Assembly (NCBI RefSeq): GCF_014750655.1
Contig: NZ_JABBXD010000001.1
Coordinates: 62,001 to 126,000 of the forward strand
Source: Salinimonas profundi
Lineage (GTDB): Bacteria > Pseudomonadota > Gammaproteobacteria > Enterobacterales > Alteromonadaceae
Direction: 5' to 3'
Length of the DNA stretch: 64,000 nucleotides
In this document: positions 1-9,266 of the stretch, piece after piece
How the letters are laid out: each line of letters starts with the position of its first letter
How positions within the stretch are numbered: the first letter of the stretch is position 1
Notes under the pieces: generated by a model
What the model saw: the letters and a program-made list of their open reading frames with translations, nothing else
Databases searched by the model: none
What the model was told of the DNA's origin: nothing
Position numbers and translations under genes: made by a program

Positions 1-1
1 A

Positions 2-247
2 AAGCGGATGTTCAGGAAAAGTGATTATCTGCAATGTCTCCCTGTTTTAAGTATTAGTACAGCTGAGCAAAATGATTATGTATTGCGGGAAGCCGCGCAC
101 GATTATCAGTTGTGTACCGCACAGGTTGCAGTCAAAATTTTTCAGTTGGCGGGTGAACAGGAAAGTGCGTTAGCACTGGACAACTATTTTAAGGTATTTA
201 CATCTCACTATCTTAAAGGGAAGCCCGACAGAAAGCACCGGGCCTGA
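2..247 (+). CDS. C-terminal end of an unidentified protein (5' end outside window)
   Basis: The reading frame is open to the left edge of the window and stops with TGA at 245-247. The first in-frame ATG is at 8, but the open frame upstream suggests that this is only the last ~80 residues of a longer protein. The visible part is soluble, with alternating polar and hydrophobic residues, and ends in a basic tail (PDRKHRA). I do not recognise the family. A weak GC stem (GCCCG/CGGGC, about 225-242) overlaps the stop codon. The next gene converges on it two bases away. Confidence 0.45.
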   Translation, partial: KRMFRKSDYLQCLPVLSISTAEQNDYVLREAAHDYQLCTAQVAVKIFQLAGEQESALALDNYFKVFTSHYLKGKPDRKHRA

Positions 248-249
248 AT

Positions 250-849
250 TTAATGTAAAAACTGTGGCCCGAAGCCTGAGCCCCAGGCAATGATAGTGGC
301 CGCCATTAGTATACTGAGTAACACAAGTCCGCAGGTGATCACCGAGCTGGCGTAGATAAACCCTTTTTCTTCTGGAATATGCATGATGATGGGGACGCCG
401 GCATACAATAGATACACTGAATACGACAGCCCTACAAGCCCGACACTCATTACAAACCAAAGCTGCGGGTAAAGCCCGGCAAATCCCACCATGAATAGCG
501 GGGTTGCCGTGTAGGCCGCCAATTCGAGTGACTGGGTCCAGGTAGGTTTTGCATCAAAAATGGCTGCCAGTTCCCGAATAAGCAGCGACAGAGCCAGCAC
601 GCCAAGAAACAGACCGATATAAAGTCCGATACTGACAAAAACCGCGCTTTGTTCGGTGAGGCGGATCGTATCACCTGCACCTATTTTCCAGCCTAATTGT
701 GTGGCCGAATAATACGTCACCAGCGAGGGTATTAGCGCAATGACCAGAATATGGCTTAATGCATACACACAGTTTTCATGCTTTCTGTCTATTGTCGCCC
801 ATTCTTCTCTGGGATGCGTATAAATGCCTAACAAGTGATTTAGGATCAT
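250..849 (-). CDS. Yip1-family inner membrane protein (DUF1282/YohC-like)
   Basis: This is a 199-residue protein with about five hydrophobic segments. The N-terminus (LLGIYTHPREEWATI) matches the start typical of the bacterial Yip1 family: a short cytosolic helix with a Pro and W-x-x-I before the first membrane span. Members of this family are polytopic inner membrane proteins of unknown role, and E. coli YohC is the usual comparison. It appears to be monocistronic. The ATG start at 849 is preceded only by a weak purine stretch. Function cannot be inferred beyond membrane location. Confidence 0.7.
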   Translation of the reverse strand: MILNHLLGIYTHPREEWATIDRKHENCVYALSHILVIALIPSLVTYYSATQLGWKIGAGDTIRLTEQSAVFVSIGLYIGLFLGVLALSLLIRELAAIFDAKPTWTQSLELAAYTATPLFMVGFAGLYPQLWFVMSVGLVGLSYSVYLLYAGVPIIMHIPEEKGFIYASSVITCGLVLLSILMAATIIAWGSGFGPQFLH

Positions 850-1002
850 AGCGTGGACCTACGGCAATCGTTTACAAATGGTTAACAATTAACCTATCGC
901 CTAACCACCGTAAGAGTCAATAGAAAAGTATAAAAAATATACAGATTGCAACATTAACGCTCAGTAGGCGAGTAAAAACCCGCACCATCTGATGGCTCAG
1001 CG

Positions 1003-3483
1003 TTATACGATGACCTTTTCCCATTTTCCATAACGGCAGGAAATTGAACCTTTGCGCAGGCTAAGCGCGATAAGCAGCGGCCCGCATATAAGGCTGGATA
1101 TCATCGATAGTGTACTTGCCTCGTATAAAAATGGCGCGGCCATTAAGCCAATGCCCAGAGGGATAAGCCCGTAGCGCGCTGCCCGCCCTGATTCAGCTGT
1201 GGCCGTGATGACAACGGTTAAGGCCAGTGCCCCCACAATATGATCGGCATTGGCCATGCCACCAGAAGTATCCAGTGTTATGCGCGTGAACATCAGCCAC
1301 AGGCCAATAGGTATACACAAAGCAAGATTCCAGGGCAGAGTGACACCCCCGGCGACCATATCTTTGAGGACAACAAACGGGCCTCGCTCAAACTCGCGTT
1401 CGTCACCCTGCCATTTACCCTCATCAGTGTCGCCGGTAAAGAAAATGCGTAACAGCGGCCGCCCCTGTTTCTTCCTGCGCCACAAAAACTCGGTGGTTGC
1501 TACAAGCTCATCCAGTGAGTAGGGGATCTGAATCAGCATAGCAGCCGCACCAATCAGACACAGCGTGCACCAGGTGCCGATTACAATTGGCTGAATGATA
1601 ATAAAAAAGATAGAAACCGCGCCCAGGGGTACGATCATAATGCCGAACAACATCACCAGCCAGGGCATCGTCCGCCAGCGGCGGGTCGAGCCCATCAGCC
1701 CGGTGAGAATTTCAAGGGCGTAAGTCAGGGCGCCTAACCCAGCATCGGGCACCGGCCACGCTTCTGAGACTTCAGAGGTAATTATTTCTTCCGTTCCATT
1801 TTTGGGATCGCCCGCGGCGCCTGCAAAGAAGGGCTCCCAGACTGCATCGATATGTCCCAACTGGTAGGCGCAAAGATATCTGGAGATAAAAAAGCCGACA
1901 AATGCCAATAAGATGATGGGCATGCGCTGCACCCAGCTTGACGGGTTAAAATCCCAGCCCGGCGGGACATTCGGGCCTGTTTCAGCGGCAACCAGCGAGA
2001 CCCCCGGTGTGGGTCGCGAGCATACGGCAAAGCCGATGATCAACATGCCTACTATTGTCCCGTTGAGATACGCTGCCGCGGTGGGAGCCCAGAATACCAG
2101 CGGGGCAGTTAACACCCATAATCCCACAGCAGCGGCGGCCCAGCGGGCAAGGCTCATACGCCAGGACAAACTCAGACACCCAAAGACAAAAAGCGCGCCC
2201 CCCGATGCCATATCACTGATTATCATTCCCTGACTTTCATATCCCAGCAGAAAGGGGGCAGTAATCAGCCAGAAAGCCAGACCGATATTCAGAAAATGCG
2301 CCCAGATAAAGTTGTTATGGCTGGCTTTGTAATGCGCTTCATGTTTCTCGCGAATGGTATTGGCGTTGACATTTTTTTCTGTAGAAGTCTGCATCCAGTC
2401 AGGCATGGTGATGCCATTGGCTTCATACCAGGCGGGCGGATCGTTTTTCAGATTGCCAATCAGGTTGGCAAGCTCATCGTAGATTGCATGTTGCGGTGCC
2501 CAGCCAATCTGTTTTTTAACACGGGAGATATCTAAATCGTAATGGTCGCTGGACAAGTCAATCATAAACGGTTTGATAAACGGCTTTTCGCCATGGTCGA
2601 AGGCATCGGGCACCACAGGTTCGGTCTTTTCCTCCAGCCAGGCGCCGGGCTTTGCGATAAATTCCGGCACCGTAATGGTTTCCCATTCTTTCTCACCGTA
2701 AATAAGGTGACCGATACGGTTTTGCAAAGCCTGATAGCCCATGACGCTGTCTTCACCGGCCAGCAATACATTGTCTTCTGGCAGCGATTGTCGTTTGGCA
2801 ACCAGCGTTGCAAATAAACTGACCATGTCGTCTTTATGCAAAAACGCCTGACCGGCCATTTTGTCGCCCGAATAAATCCAGCTTTTTAATTGCCGCTCAT
2901 AGATTCTGGCAATCTGATAGCTAAGTGTTGGGACGGCGGTATTTTCGTCATAGAGCCCTGCCAGTCGAAGCAGCGAGTAGGGGATGTGTCCATGGTGTTC
3001 GCGCACCGCTGCCTCGGCATTTGCTTTAGATTCTGGATAAGCCCATCCGGGTGCTAATGGGGTATCCTCGTTAATTTTTTGCCCGGGAACTCCCGCTTCA
3101 TGCACCAGCATGGTAGAGGCATAGAAAAAGTGCTCAACGGTAAAGTCCTGAAGAATGTCCAGAAAGTCGGCTGTTCCCTGCACGTTGAGTTCATCGTAGA
3201 GCGGATTCGCTTCACCGGTAAAATCGAAATAAGCCGCAAGATGAATGACGCTGGCGATATTCTTGCCGTGCTTGTCAGCAATTTTCTGCATGGCCAGCGC
3301 AATTGAATCTTTGGACGTAAAGTCGCATTCGTAACTTTCATCGGCGCTGTCTGCTGTTACCACATCCAGTCCTATCAGATGATAGTCGGTGTTGAGCGTT
3401 TCGCATATCGCACTCCCCACAGAGCCGGAGGCACCGGTGACCAGAATGATTTTTTTGCCTGACGTGCTGGTTGCTGTAGCCAA
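1003..3483 (-). CDS. Fusion protein: NAD-dependent epimerase (SDR) - SPW repeat - VKOR-like - SPW repeat
   Basis: This 826-residue protein has four recognisable parts. Residues ~10-360 are an extended short-chain dehydrogenase, with the Rossmann motif GASGSVG (17-23) and YPESK as the YxxxK catalytic pair. Residues ~395-500 are membrane spans of the SPW-repeat type (GLAFWLITAPFLLG). Residues ~525-680 resemble vitamin K epoxide reductase, with the redox motif WCTLC (Cys639 and Cys642). Residues ~715-800 look like a second SPW module (GLWLMFTRITLD). VKOR proteins move electrons between quinone and disulfides, and SDR epimerases act on nucleotide sugars or similar substrates. How the two are coupled here is unknown. 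The gene stands alone, divergent from miaE. The second (loop) cysteine pair of VKOR is not obvious. Confidence 0.75.
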   Translation of the reverse strand: MATATSTSGKKIILVTGASGSVGSAICETLNTDYHLIGLDVVTADSADESYECDFTSKDSIALAMQKIADKHGKNIASVIHLAAYFDFTGEANPLYDELNVQGTADFLDILQDFTVEHFFYASTMLVHEAGVPGQKINEDTPLAPGWAYPESKANAEAAVREHHGHIPYSLLRLAGLYDENTAVPTLSYQIARIYERQLKSWIYSGDKMAGQAFLHKDDMVSLFATLVAKRQSLPEDNVLLAGEDSVMGYQALQNRIGHLIYGEKEWETITVPEFIAKPGAWLEEKTEPVVPDAFDHGEKPFIKPFMIDLSSDHYDLDISRVKKQIGWAPQHAIYDELANLIGNLKNDPPAWYEANGITMPDWMQTSTEKNVNANTIREKHEAHYKASHNNFIWAHFLNIGLAFWLITAPFLLGYESQGMIISDMASGGALFVFGCLSLSWRMSLARWAAAAVGLWVLTAPLVFWAPTAAAYLNGTIVGMLIIGFAVCSRPTPGVSLVAAETGPNVPPGWDFNPSSWVQRMPIILLAFVGFFISRYLCAYQLGHIDAVWEPFFAGAAGDPKNGTEEIITSEVSEAWPVPDAGLGALTYALEILTGLMGSTRRWRTMPWLVMLFGIMIVPLGAVSIFFIIIQPIVIGTWCTLCLIGAAAMLIQIPYSLDELVATTEFLWRRKKQGRPLLRIFFTGDTDEGKWQGDEREFERGPFVVLKDMVAGGVTLPWNLALCIPIGLWLMFTRITLDTSGGMANADHIVGALALTVVITATAESGRAARYGLIPLGIGLMAAPFLYEASTLSMISSLICGPLLIALSLRKGSISCRYGKWEKVIV

Positions 3484-3659
3484 ATCCTTACCCCACTGAG
3501 AAACTCATGACCGTATGAGTAATCAAAACGTTGCAACAGACGGTTCGGGTCATCGCTACGTTCAAAGTGAGCCAGCCGGTATGCTAATAGCGCAGGAATA
3601 CTGGCCTGTGGTAGTATTGCGGCCTAACTATTTCTTTTAATCGAACAGGCGTTGTTATT

Positions 3660-4424
3660 GTGTTTGATTCTTCCTTACTTGCTCCCGTTCAGGCGTTCTT
3701 ACAGGCAGAAACCCCCACCGAATGGGTTCGTGAAGCGCAGCGACCCGAAAACTTACGTGTCGTACTCACAGATCATCTAATCTGTGAGTTAAAAGCGGCG
3801 CAGTCGGCCATGTATCTGATTCGGCGCTATGCGGTGGATGAGGAAAGCGCCCAGGCATTATTGCAATGGCTTAAGCCTTACGAAGATTTTGTCTACCGGC
3901 AAAAGGGTGACTGGCAGGCGCTGGCACAAACAGCCAGTTTGAAGAAAACGATGTTACCGCGCTCAGACTCACCGTATGGCCAGGATCTCATTGATAAGAT
4001 GGTGCTGTTGATTAAAGAAGAGTTGCATCATTTTTCTCAGGTCCTCCAGATTATGCAGGATTACGGCATGGAATATGAAAATGTCACATCCAGCCGCTAT
4101 GCGAAGGGGTTGCTAAGGCATGTGCGTACCTATGAACCGCAGGCATTGGTGGATAAGCTGATTTGTGGTGCCTACATTGAGGCTCGCTCGTGTGAGCGCT
4201 TTGCGGTACTGGCGCCTCTGGTCGATGAACATTTAGGGCAGTTCTATGTCTCATTGTTACGCTCAGAAGCGCGCCACTTTGAGGACTACCTGAAACTTGC
4301 CCGCATGATAGCGAAGGAAGACATCAGTCAGCGAATTGCGTTTTTCGGTGAGGCTGAAGCGCGCTTAATTACTGAGGCAGATGATGACTTTAAGTTTCAT
4401 AGCGGGGTGCCGGTGTCGGCATAA
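3660..4424 (+). CDS. miaE: tRNA-(ms2io6A) hydroxylase MiaE
   Basis: MiaE is a non-haem diiron monooxygenase that hydroxylates the isopentenyl side chain of ms2i6A at position 37 of tRNAs reading UNN codons. The 254-residue product carries the ferritin-like helical bundle with carboxylate and histidine ligands visible as ICELKAAQSA, KEELHHF, EARSCERF and SEARHFEDY, in the expected order. The start is a GTG at 3660, and no ATG is available nearby. The gene is divergent from the SDR-VKOR fusion gene, and no partner is implied by context. Length agrees with the family (about 250-270 residues). Confidence 0.93.
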   Translation: MFDSSLLAPVQAFLQAETPTEWVREAQRPENLRVVLTDHLICELKAAQSAMYLIRRYAVDEESAQALLQWLKPYEDFVYRQKGDWQALAQTASLKKTMLPRSDSPYGQDLIDKMVLLIKEELHHFSQVLQIMQDYGMEYENVTSSRYAKGLLRHVRTYEPQALVDKLICGAYIEARSCERFAVLAPLVDEHLGQFYVSLLRSEARHFEDYLKLARMIAKEDISQRIAFFGEAEARLITEADDDFKFHSGVPVSA

Positions 4425-4560
4425 AATACAGTTACGACGCAGCTAATTTGCTATATAACTGAACTGGTTAGTGGTTTTTTTACTATTCACCCATTAACCC
4501 GTTTTAATCAATAGCGATTAAACCAGGTAATTAGCTTCTTAATTGAGGAATCGGCGAAGT

Positions 4561-5259
4561 ATGGCTAACACGCAACATGAAGCGAGTGCACCTTATGTAA
4601 CAGCCCCTGTCAGATTCAGTTTGCTGGAAGGTTTGCTGGTCTTCTGTACCGCCGGGTTGTATCTGCCCGTCTGGTTTTTCCTGGCTACGCGGGACATTCG
4701 CCGAATCACTGACGATGATGAGATAACCCCGTTTCTCTGGTCGCTGGTACCGCTGGTTTTTATTGTTCAGCCAATCGCGCTCAAGCGCTTTTTCGTCTAT
4801 TTGCGACGTGCAGAGAAAAGGCTGAATATAAGAAGATGGCCTGCTTTTTTTGATTATCTGTGGATGATCCTGTTTTTCTCCTGCGGCTTGTTCTTTGCTA
4901 TCGTCAGCGTGGTAGAGGTTGAGACGGTTTATCGGGTGCTGGTATCTGTGGGCTCGATCATCATTTTTATGTTTTTACACGCCCGGCTTAATACACTGCG
5001 CAAGCGGTGTAAGACAGAGTCTGTCGCGGCGCGTCGTTGGGGGTATAATTCACTTGAGTGGATCATGGTGCTGGTTTTTACGCCTATTATCTTGCTGTTA
5101 TTTCTCTACACCTACATAAATTCAGATCTTCATAAAAACCTGCGGGCAAAAAAACTGATTCAGCAGGAGCAGGCGTTGCAGGAACGGCTTGAAGCACATC
5201 AGGAGCAGCTCGAGGCACAACAAGAAGATGCCAGAGAGCGACAAGAAGAGAACAACTAA
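4561..5259 (+). CDS. Membrane protein of unknown function with C-terminal coiled coil
   Basis: I do not recognise the family. The 232-residue product has an N-terminal hydrophobic pair (LLEGLLVFCTAGLYLPVWFFL), two further spans in the middle and one near residue 170. The last ~45 residues are a Gln/Glu-rich coiled coil (EQALQERLEAHQEQLEAQQE). The ATG at 4561 was chosen over an upstream TTG at 4543 because GAGGAA at 4545-4550 lies at a good distance before it. The N-terminal LYLPVWFFLATRDI pattern resembles DUF4234-type membrane proteins, but only loosely. It converges with the following minus-strand gene, and the ends overlap by four bases. Confidence 0.65.
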   Translation: MANTQHEASAPYVTAPVRFSLLEGLLVFCTAGLYLPVWFFLATRDIRRITDDDEITPFLWSLVPLVFIVQPIALKRFFVYLRRAEKRLNIRRWPAFFDYLWMILFFSCGLFFAIVSVVEVETVYRVLVSVGSIIIFMFLHARLNTLRKRCKTESVAARRWGYNSLEWIMVLVFTPIILLLFLYTYINSDLHKNLRAKKLIQQEQALQERLEAHQEQLEAQQEDARERQEENN

Positions 5260-5897
5260 ATACGCTGTACCAGCCAATGTCCGCGCTTGATGCGGACCAG
5301 GGTCACTACATCGCCTGATTTAAGCACGTCATTTTCGTCACAGGGCTCCACCAGTATGTAAGCAGGCTCGTCGGTTTTTGTCAGTAGTCTGGCTTCAGTG
5401 GGGTGTGCAAGATAACCGGCGTCCATGGTTACCATTGCCCGAGCACCAATAAGCTTTTGCACCGTGTTTTGGTCAGCGCGGTGATATAATACTGAAGCAA
5501 GCCACAACGTACTGAAGTGGCTGAGAAAACTGGTTAAAGCAACGCTGATTATACTTAACAGAAATAATGAAGCAGGCGGCAGGCCTAACCACAGACTTAC
5601 GGCAGTAATTGACAACACTACAACGGCAAAAAGACTCAAAAACATCGCCAGCCACAACATAAAAGGCAAATGATGTAAGCCAAACCAGCGCAGCGTCACT
5701 GTGCCAGAAGGGTAGAAGCGCTTTTTAGCAGTAAAAGGATAGTGTTCAGGGGTTTTGTACAGACCTAACACACTGGTTTTGTAAAACGCGGCGATGATTT
5801 CAGCGGCAAAAATCACCACCACAAGCATTATCGCGAGTGCAAACAGAGGGCTGGCGGCAATCAGTAATTCAGCCATTGTAGAAGCCAGAACGAACAA
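5256..5897 (-). CDS. YqiJ-like membrane protein with C-terminal OB-fold (DUF1449-like)
   Basis: This is a 213-residue protein. N-terminal hydrophobic spans cover residues ~10-35 and ~75-130. They are followed by a soluble ~65-residue domain (LIGARAMVTMDAGYL, then EPAYILVEPCDEND, then GDVVTLVRIKRGHWLVQ) whose pattern follows the OB-fold of E. coli YqiJ and the NfeD group. YqiJ is usually encoded beside a flotillin (YqiK), and none is adjacent here. NfeD/YqiJ proteins are thought to organise membrane microdomains with flotillins, and without that partner the role is open. The second Met at 5876 is an equally possible start. Confidence 0.6.
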   Translation of the reverse strand: MFVLASTMAELLIAASPLFALAIMLVVVIFAAEIIAAFYKTSVLGLYKTPEHYPFTAKKRFYPSGTVTLRWFGLHHLPFMLWLAMFLSLFAVVVLSITAVSLWLGLPPASLFLLSIISVALTSFLSHFSTLWLASVLYHRADQNTVQKLIGARAMVTMDAGYLAHPTEARLLTKTDEPAYILVEPCDENDVLKSGDVVTLVRIKRGHWLVQRI

Positions 5898-5984
5898 CCA
5901 GATTCTATATATAGCATATATTGCATGTCGAGCCAGTCTTACCAGATAAGAGACCGCCCGGACTCGTTTCGATTTCTTTACTGG

Positions 5985-6713
5985 TTAGCCGGAAAAATCT
6001 CTTTGTTGTAAATCGATACTGTCAGGCGACACTTTTAACACTGACCCTTGATCGTACCAATCCCCCAGAACAATACGTTTAGCAGGCTGGCCATTAACCT
6101 GTAGAGAGTGAATAGCAGGTCGGTGCGTATGCCCGTGAATTAACTGCTGAACATTATGCTGTGTCATTACCCTGACAACTTCATCCGGGGTGACATCCAT
6201 AATGTCCTGACGCAAATGCTTTTGATTTTCACGGCTTTCTTTTCGGCCGTTTTCAGCAACACGACGCCGAAACCAAAGTGGCATTGCCAGCATTAGTCGG
6301 GGCCACCACCAACTGCGCGATTTTTTACGAAACTTCTGGTACGCCACATCACGTGTACACAATTCGTCACCATGTGCGATGAGTGTCGGTATTCCATACA
6401 AATCAATCACGGTTTGCTCAGACAAAATAGTCATGCCTGCTTTATCAGCCCAGGATTGTCGGAGGGCAAAGTCGCGATTACCGTGAATAAAAAATATCGG
6501 CACAGTGTGGCTTACCGTCTTAAATGCGCTGGCAACTGATTCGTTAAATGGCGTAACGTTATCGTCGCCGATCCATACCTCAAACAAGTCGCCTAATACA
6601 TACAAGGCATCAGCATCAGGGGCTTCCTCAGCCAGGAAACGAAATAAACAGTCGGTAATATCAGGACGTTCAGCAGCAAGGTGCAGGTCAGCAATAAAGT
6701 AGGTGATAGACAT
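5985..6713 (-). CDS. lpxH: UDP-2,3-diacylglucosamine diphosphatase LpxH
   Basis: LpxH hydrolyses UDP-2,3-diacylglucosamine to lipid X in lipid A synthesis, at the inner face of the inner membrane. The 242-residue product shows the calcineurin-like phosphoesterase metal motifs DLHL (residues 9-12), GDLFEVWIGDD, GNRDF, HGDE and HGHTHRP in order. Length matches the enterobacterial enzyme. The gene lies 64 bases downstream of ppiB on the same strand, an arrangement also found in E. coli (ppiB-lpxH), so a shared transcript is likely. Confidence 0.95.
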   Translation of the reverse strand: MSITYFIADLHLAAERPDITDCLFRFLAEEAPDADALYVLGDLFEVWIGDDNVTPFNESVASAFKTVSHTVPIFFIHGNRDFALRQSWADKAGMTILSEQTVIDLYGIPTLIAHGDELCTRDVAYQKFRKKSRSWWWPRLMLAMPLWFRRRVAENGRKESRENQKHLRQDIMDVTPDEVVRVMTQHNVQQLIHGHTHRPAIHSLQVNGQPAKRIVLGDWYDQGSVLKVSPDSIDLQQRDFSG

Positions 6714-6738
6714 CAGGCAGGAAACACACGGTTAATGA

Positions 6739-6760
6739 GCGGGCAGTCAGACTGCCCGAT
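6739..6760. repeat. Perfect inverted repeat between ppiB and lpxH
   Basis: CGGGCAGTC and GACTGCCCG (6740-6758) flank a single central base. As RNA this would fold with a three-base loop. It sits in the 64-base gap between ppiB and lpxH. No T-run follows on the minus strand, so it is more likely an mRNA stabiliser or partial attenuator than a full terminator. Confidence 0.5.
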
Positions 6761-6777
6761 ATTTTCAAAGCAAAGAA

Positions 6778-7269
6778 TCAGCTCAATTCAGCTTTTTCAA
6801 TGATGACAGGTTCAACTGGCACGTCCTGATGAAAACCATGGCTGCCTGTTCGCACATCCTTAATTTTCTCTACAACGTCCATGCCCTCGACCACTTTGGC
6901 AAATGCACAGTAGCCCCAGCCATTCACTGATTCGCTGGTAAAGTTAAGAAAGTCATTATCTTTCACATTGATGAAAAACTGTGAGGTGGCAGAGTGTGGA
7001 TCGTTGGTACGGGCCATAGCCACGGTGCCTTTTTCATTGGCTACGCCATTGTTTGCCTCGTTTTCAATTGGCGCGTTTGTTTTTTTCTGGTCCATGTCTT
7101 CGGTAAAGCCACCGCCCTGAACCATAAAGCCGTCAATGACACGGTGAAAAATTGTATTGTCATAAAAGCCGTCTTTGACATAGCTGATGAAATTCTCAAC
7201 CGTTTTTGGAGCTTTATCTTCAAACAGCTCAAGTTTAATATCACCGAAATTAGTCTTTAACGTTACCAT
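6778..7269 (-). CDS. ppiB: Cytoplasmic peptidyl-prolyl cis-trans isomerase B (cyclophilin)
   Basis: This is a 163-residue cyclophilin without a signal peptide, hence the cytoplasmic PpiB type, which speeds proline isomerisation during folding. Typical motifs are visible: [16 protein letters not shown] (catalytic Arg and Phe/Gln), the [17 protein letters not shown] segment, and [16 protein letters not shown] near the end. It starts at ATG 7269, divergent from cysS with about 150 bases between. Followed by lpxH. Confidence 0.94.
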   Translation of the reverse strand: MVTLKTNFGDIKLELFEDKAPKTVENFISYVKDGFYDNTIFHRVIDGFMVQGGGFTEDMDQKKTNAPIENEANNGVANEKGTVAMARTNDPHSATSQFFINVKDNDFLNFTSESVNGWGYCAFAKVVEGMDVVEKIKDVRTGSHGFHQDVPVEPVIIEKAELS

Positions 7270-7423
7270 GTGTGTGCCTTTGTAAAAAAAATCAGAATCA
7301 GGTTATGGTAGCCCAATTCCCGGCAAAGATAAATCGACTCTGCGCCGCGTAAAGTAAGACTGTGACTTACTCGCCGACAGTGCTAAACTTTGCGCCCATT
7401 TTTATGAACAGGAATTGAGACAA

Positions 7424-8800
7424 ATGCTACACCTTTACAATACCCGCACCCGAGAAAAAGCGCGCTTTGTACCGCTCAAAGAAGGTAAGGTGGGCTTGTA
7501 TGTGTGTGGAATTACTGTCTATGACCTGAGCCATATGGGGCATGCCAGAACCTATTTGTCGTTTGATATTCTGGTGCGCTATCTGCGCCACCTTGGCTAC
7601 GATGTTAACTATGTCAGAAACATCACTGACGTAGATGACAAAATTATTGCCCGCGCAAATGAAAACAACGAATCTGTCGATGCGCTGACCGAACGCACCA
7701 TCGCCATGATGCACGACGACTTTGCGGCGATAAATTTATTACTACCTGATATTGAGCCTCGGGTAACCACCCATATGCCTGAAATTATTACCATTATCGA
7801 AACGCTGGTAAATAAAGGGTATGCGTATCAGGCAAACAGTGGCGACGTGTTATTTGATGTAAGTAAATTTGATGATTATGGCAAGCTGAGCAAGCAAAAT
7901 CTTGAACAGCTCAATGCCGGGGCCCGCGTTGATGTTGCGGCCGGCAAAGACGATCCGCTGGATTTTGTGTTGTGGAAAAGCGTAAAGCCGGGTGAGCCAT
8001 TCTGGACATCCCCCTGGGGCGATGGGCGTCCAGGATGGCACATTGAATGTTCAGCGATGAACCACAAACATCTTGGCGAGCATTTTGATATCCATGGCGG
8101 CGGTTCTGATCTGATGTTTCCGCATCATGAGAATGAAGTGGCGCAATCCTGCTGTGCTTATGACACACCTTATGTAAATACCTGGATGCACACGGGTATG
8201 GTGCAGGTCGATAACGAGAAGATGTCTAAATCATTGGGTAACTTCTTCACGTTGCGGGATGTGTTGCAGCAATATGATGCTGAAACACTACGGTTCTTCC
8301 TGATGTCTGCACATTATCGCAGCCAGCTTAGCTACACGCAGGACAATATTATTCAGTCCAGAGCGGCGCTGGAAAGACTGTATACCGCGCTTCGTGGTGT
8401 CAACGCATCAGAGCAGGTACGTGGTGATGAAGGCGGCTATCTGGCCCGGTTTGAGCAGGCAATGAACGACGATCTTAATGTGCCTGAGGCAATGTCGGTG
8501 CTGTTCGATGTAGCCCGTGAACTGAACAAGCAAGAGGCAGACTCTCCTGACGCGGCGACACTGGCAGGCGTGTTAAAACATCTTGGCGGTATACTCGGGT
8601 TGCTGGAATCCGATCCGGATACCTTCTTGCAGGGCGGTGGTGATGACGATGTTGCAGAGATTGAGGCGCTTATTAAACAGCGTAACGATGCCCGCGCACA
8701 GAAAGACTGGGCCGCAGCGGATGAAGCGCGTGACGCGCTCACGGCAAAAGGGATTGTCCTTGAAGATGGGCCAAACGGAACTATCTGGCGTCGTCAGTAG
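7424..8800 (+). CDS. cysS: Cysteinyl-tRNA synthetase
   Basis: CysS charges tRNA-Cys with cysteine. It is a class I synthetase with a catalytic zinc ion. The HIGH-type motif appears as SHMGHART after VCGITVYD (the first zinc-ligand Cys). The later motifs [23 protein letters not shown] and KMSKSLGN are intact. The ATG at 7424 (458 residues) is preferred to an upstream TTG at 7415, since AGGAA at 7410-7414 precedes it and [12 protein letters not shown] aligns with the usual N-terminus. Its 3' end overlaps the convergent methyltransferase-like gene by 20 bases. Confidence 0.96.
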   Translation: MLHLYNTRTREKARFVPLKEGKVGLYVCGITVYDLSHMGHARTYLSFDILVRYLRHLGYDVNYVRNITDVDDKIIARANENNESVDALTERTIAMMHDDFAAINLLLPDIEPRVTTHMPEIITIIETLVNKGYAYQANSGDVLFDVSKFDDYGKLSKQNLEQLNAGARVDVAAGKDDPLDFVLWKSVKPGEPFWTSPWGDGRPGWHIECSAMNHKHLGEHFDIHGGGSDLMFPHHENEVAQSCCAYDTPYVNTWMHTGMVQVDNEKMSKSLGNFFTLRDVLQQYDAETLRFFLMSAHYRSQLSYTQDNIIQSRAALERLYTALRGVNASEQVRGDEGGYLARFEQAMNDDLNVPEAMSVLFDVARELNKQEADSPDAATLAGVLKHLGGILGLLESDPDTFLQGGGDDDVAEIEALIKQRNDARAQKDWAAADEARDALTAKGIVLEDGPNGTIWRRQ

Positions 8801-9266
8801 CTTTTACACCCAGCCAGCGCCGTGTGCGCTGGCTGTATCTGATATACGCCTCGCCGAATGCCTGTCTGAGAGCGTGCTCTTCAGGCCGAATCTGAAAATA
8901 CTCAATGTATGCGCAGAACACCAGCGCCAGTATCAACACACCCCAGTCGTTCAGTATCACGCCATTAGCCACAATTAACAAAGCCATCGCCAGATAAATC
9001 GGGTTTCTGCTGTAACGAAACACGCCGGTAGTAATCAACGACGATGTTTTGGCAGGATCTCTGGGATCAACGGTGGTCTGATGGGTTCTGAATTGCACAA
9101 CAGCCAGCACAGCGATGGCGCCGCCGCTGATAAACAGCAAACTTGCGACTATTAGATCAAATGCATCAGGAGACACTGGCTGTCTTACGTAAAGGTAGGG
9201 CAGACCGATAGCAATGATGCATACAATAACCGGGGGAATACGCAATGCTAAACGCCGGCCAGTCAT
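8781..9266 (-). CDS. Isoprenylcysteine carboxyl methyltransferase-like (ICMT/PEMT) membrane protein
   Basis: This is a 161-residue protein with four to five membrane spans. The C-terminal half carries the family signature: [13 protein letters not shown] (SAM-binding region R-x-x-R-N-P-x-Y) and [25 protein letters not shown] (the E-E-x-x-L ... Y-x-x-Y-x-x-x-x-x-R-W pattern). These proteins methylate small or lipid-linked substrates from within the membrane, and the bacterial substrate is generally unknown. It begins at the last base of the upstream voltage-sensor-like gene, so the two are probably co-transcribed. Confidence 0.8.
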   Translation of the reverse strand: MTGRRLALRIPPVIVCIIAIGLPYLYVRQPVSPDAFDLIVASLLFISGGAIAVLAVVQFRTHQTTVDPRDPAKTSSLITTGVFRYSRNPIYLAMALLIVANGVILNDWGVLILALVFCAYIEYFQIRPEEHALRQAFGEAYIRYSQRTRRWLGVKATDDAR

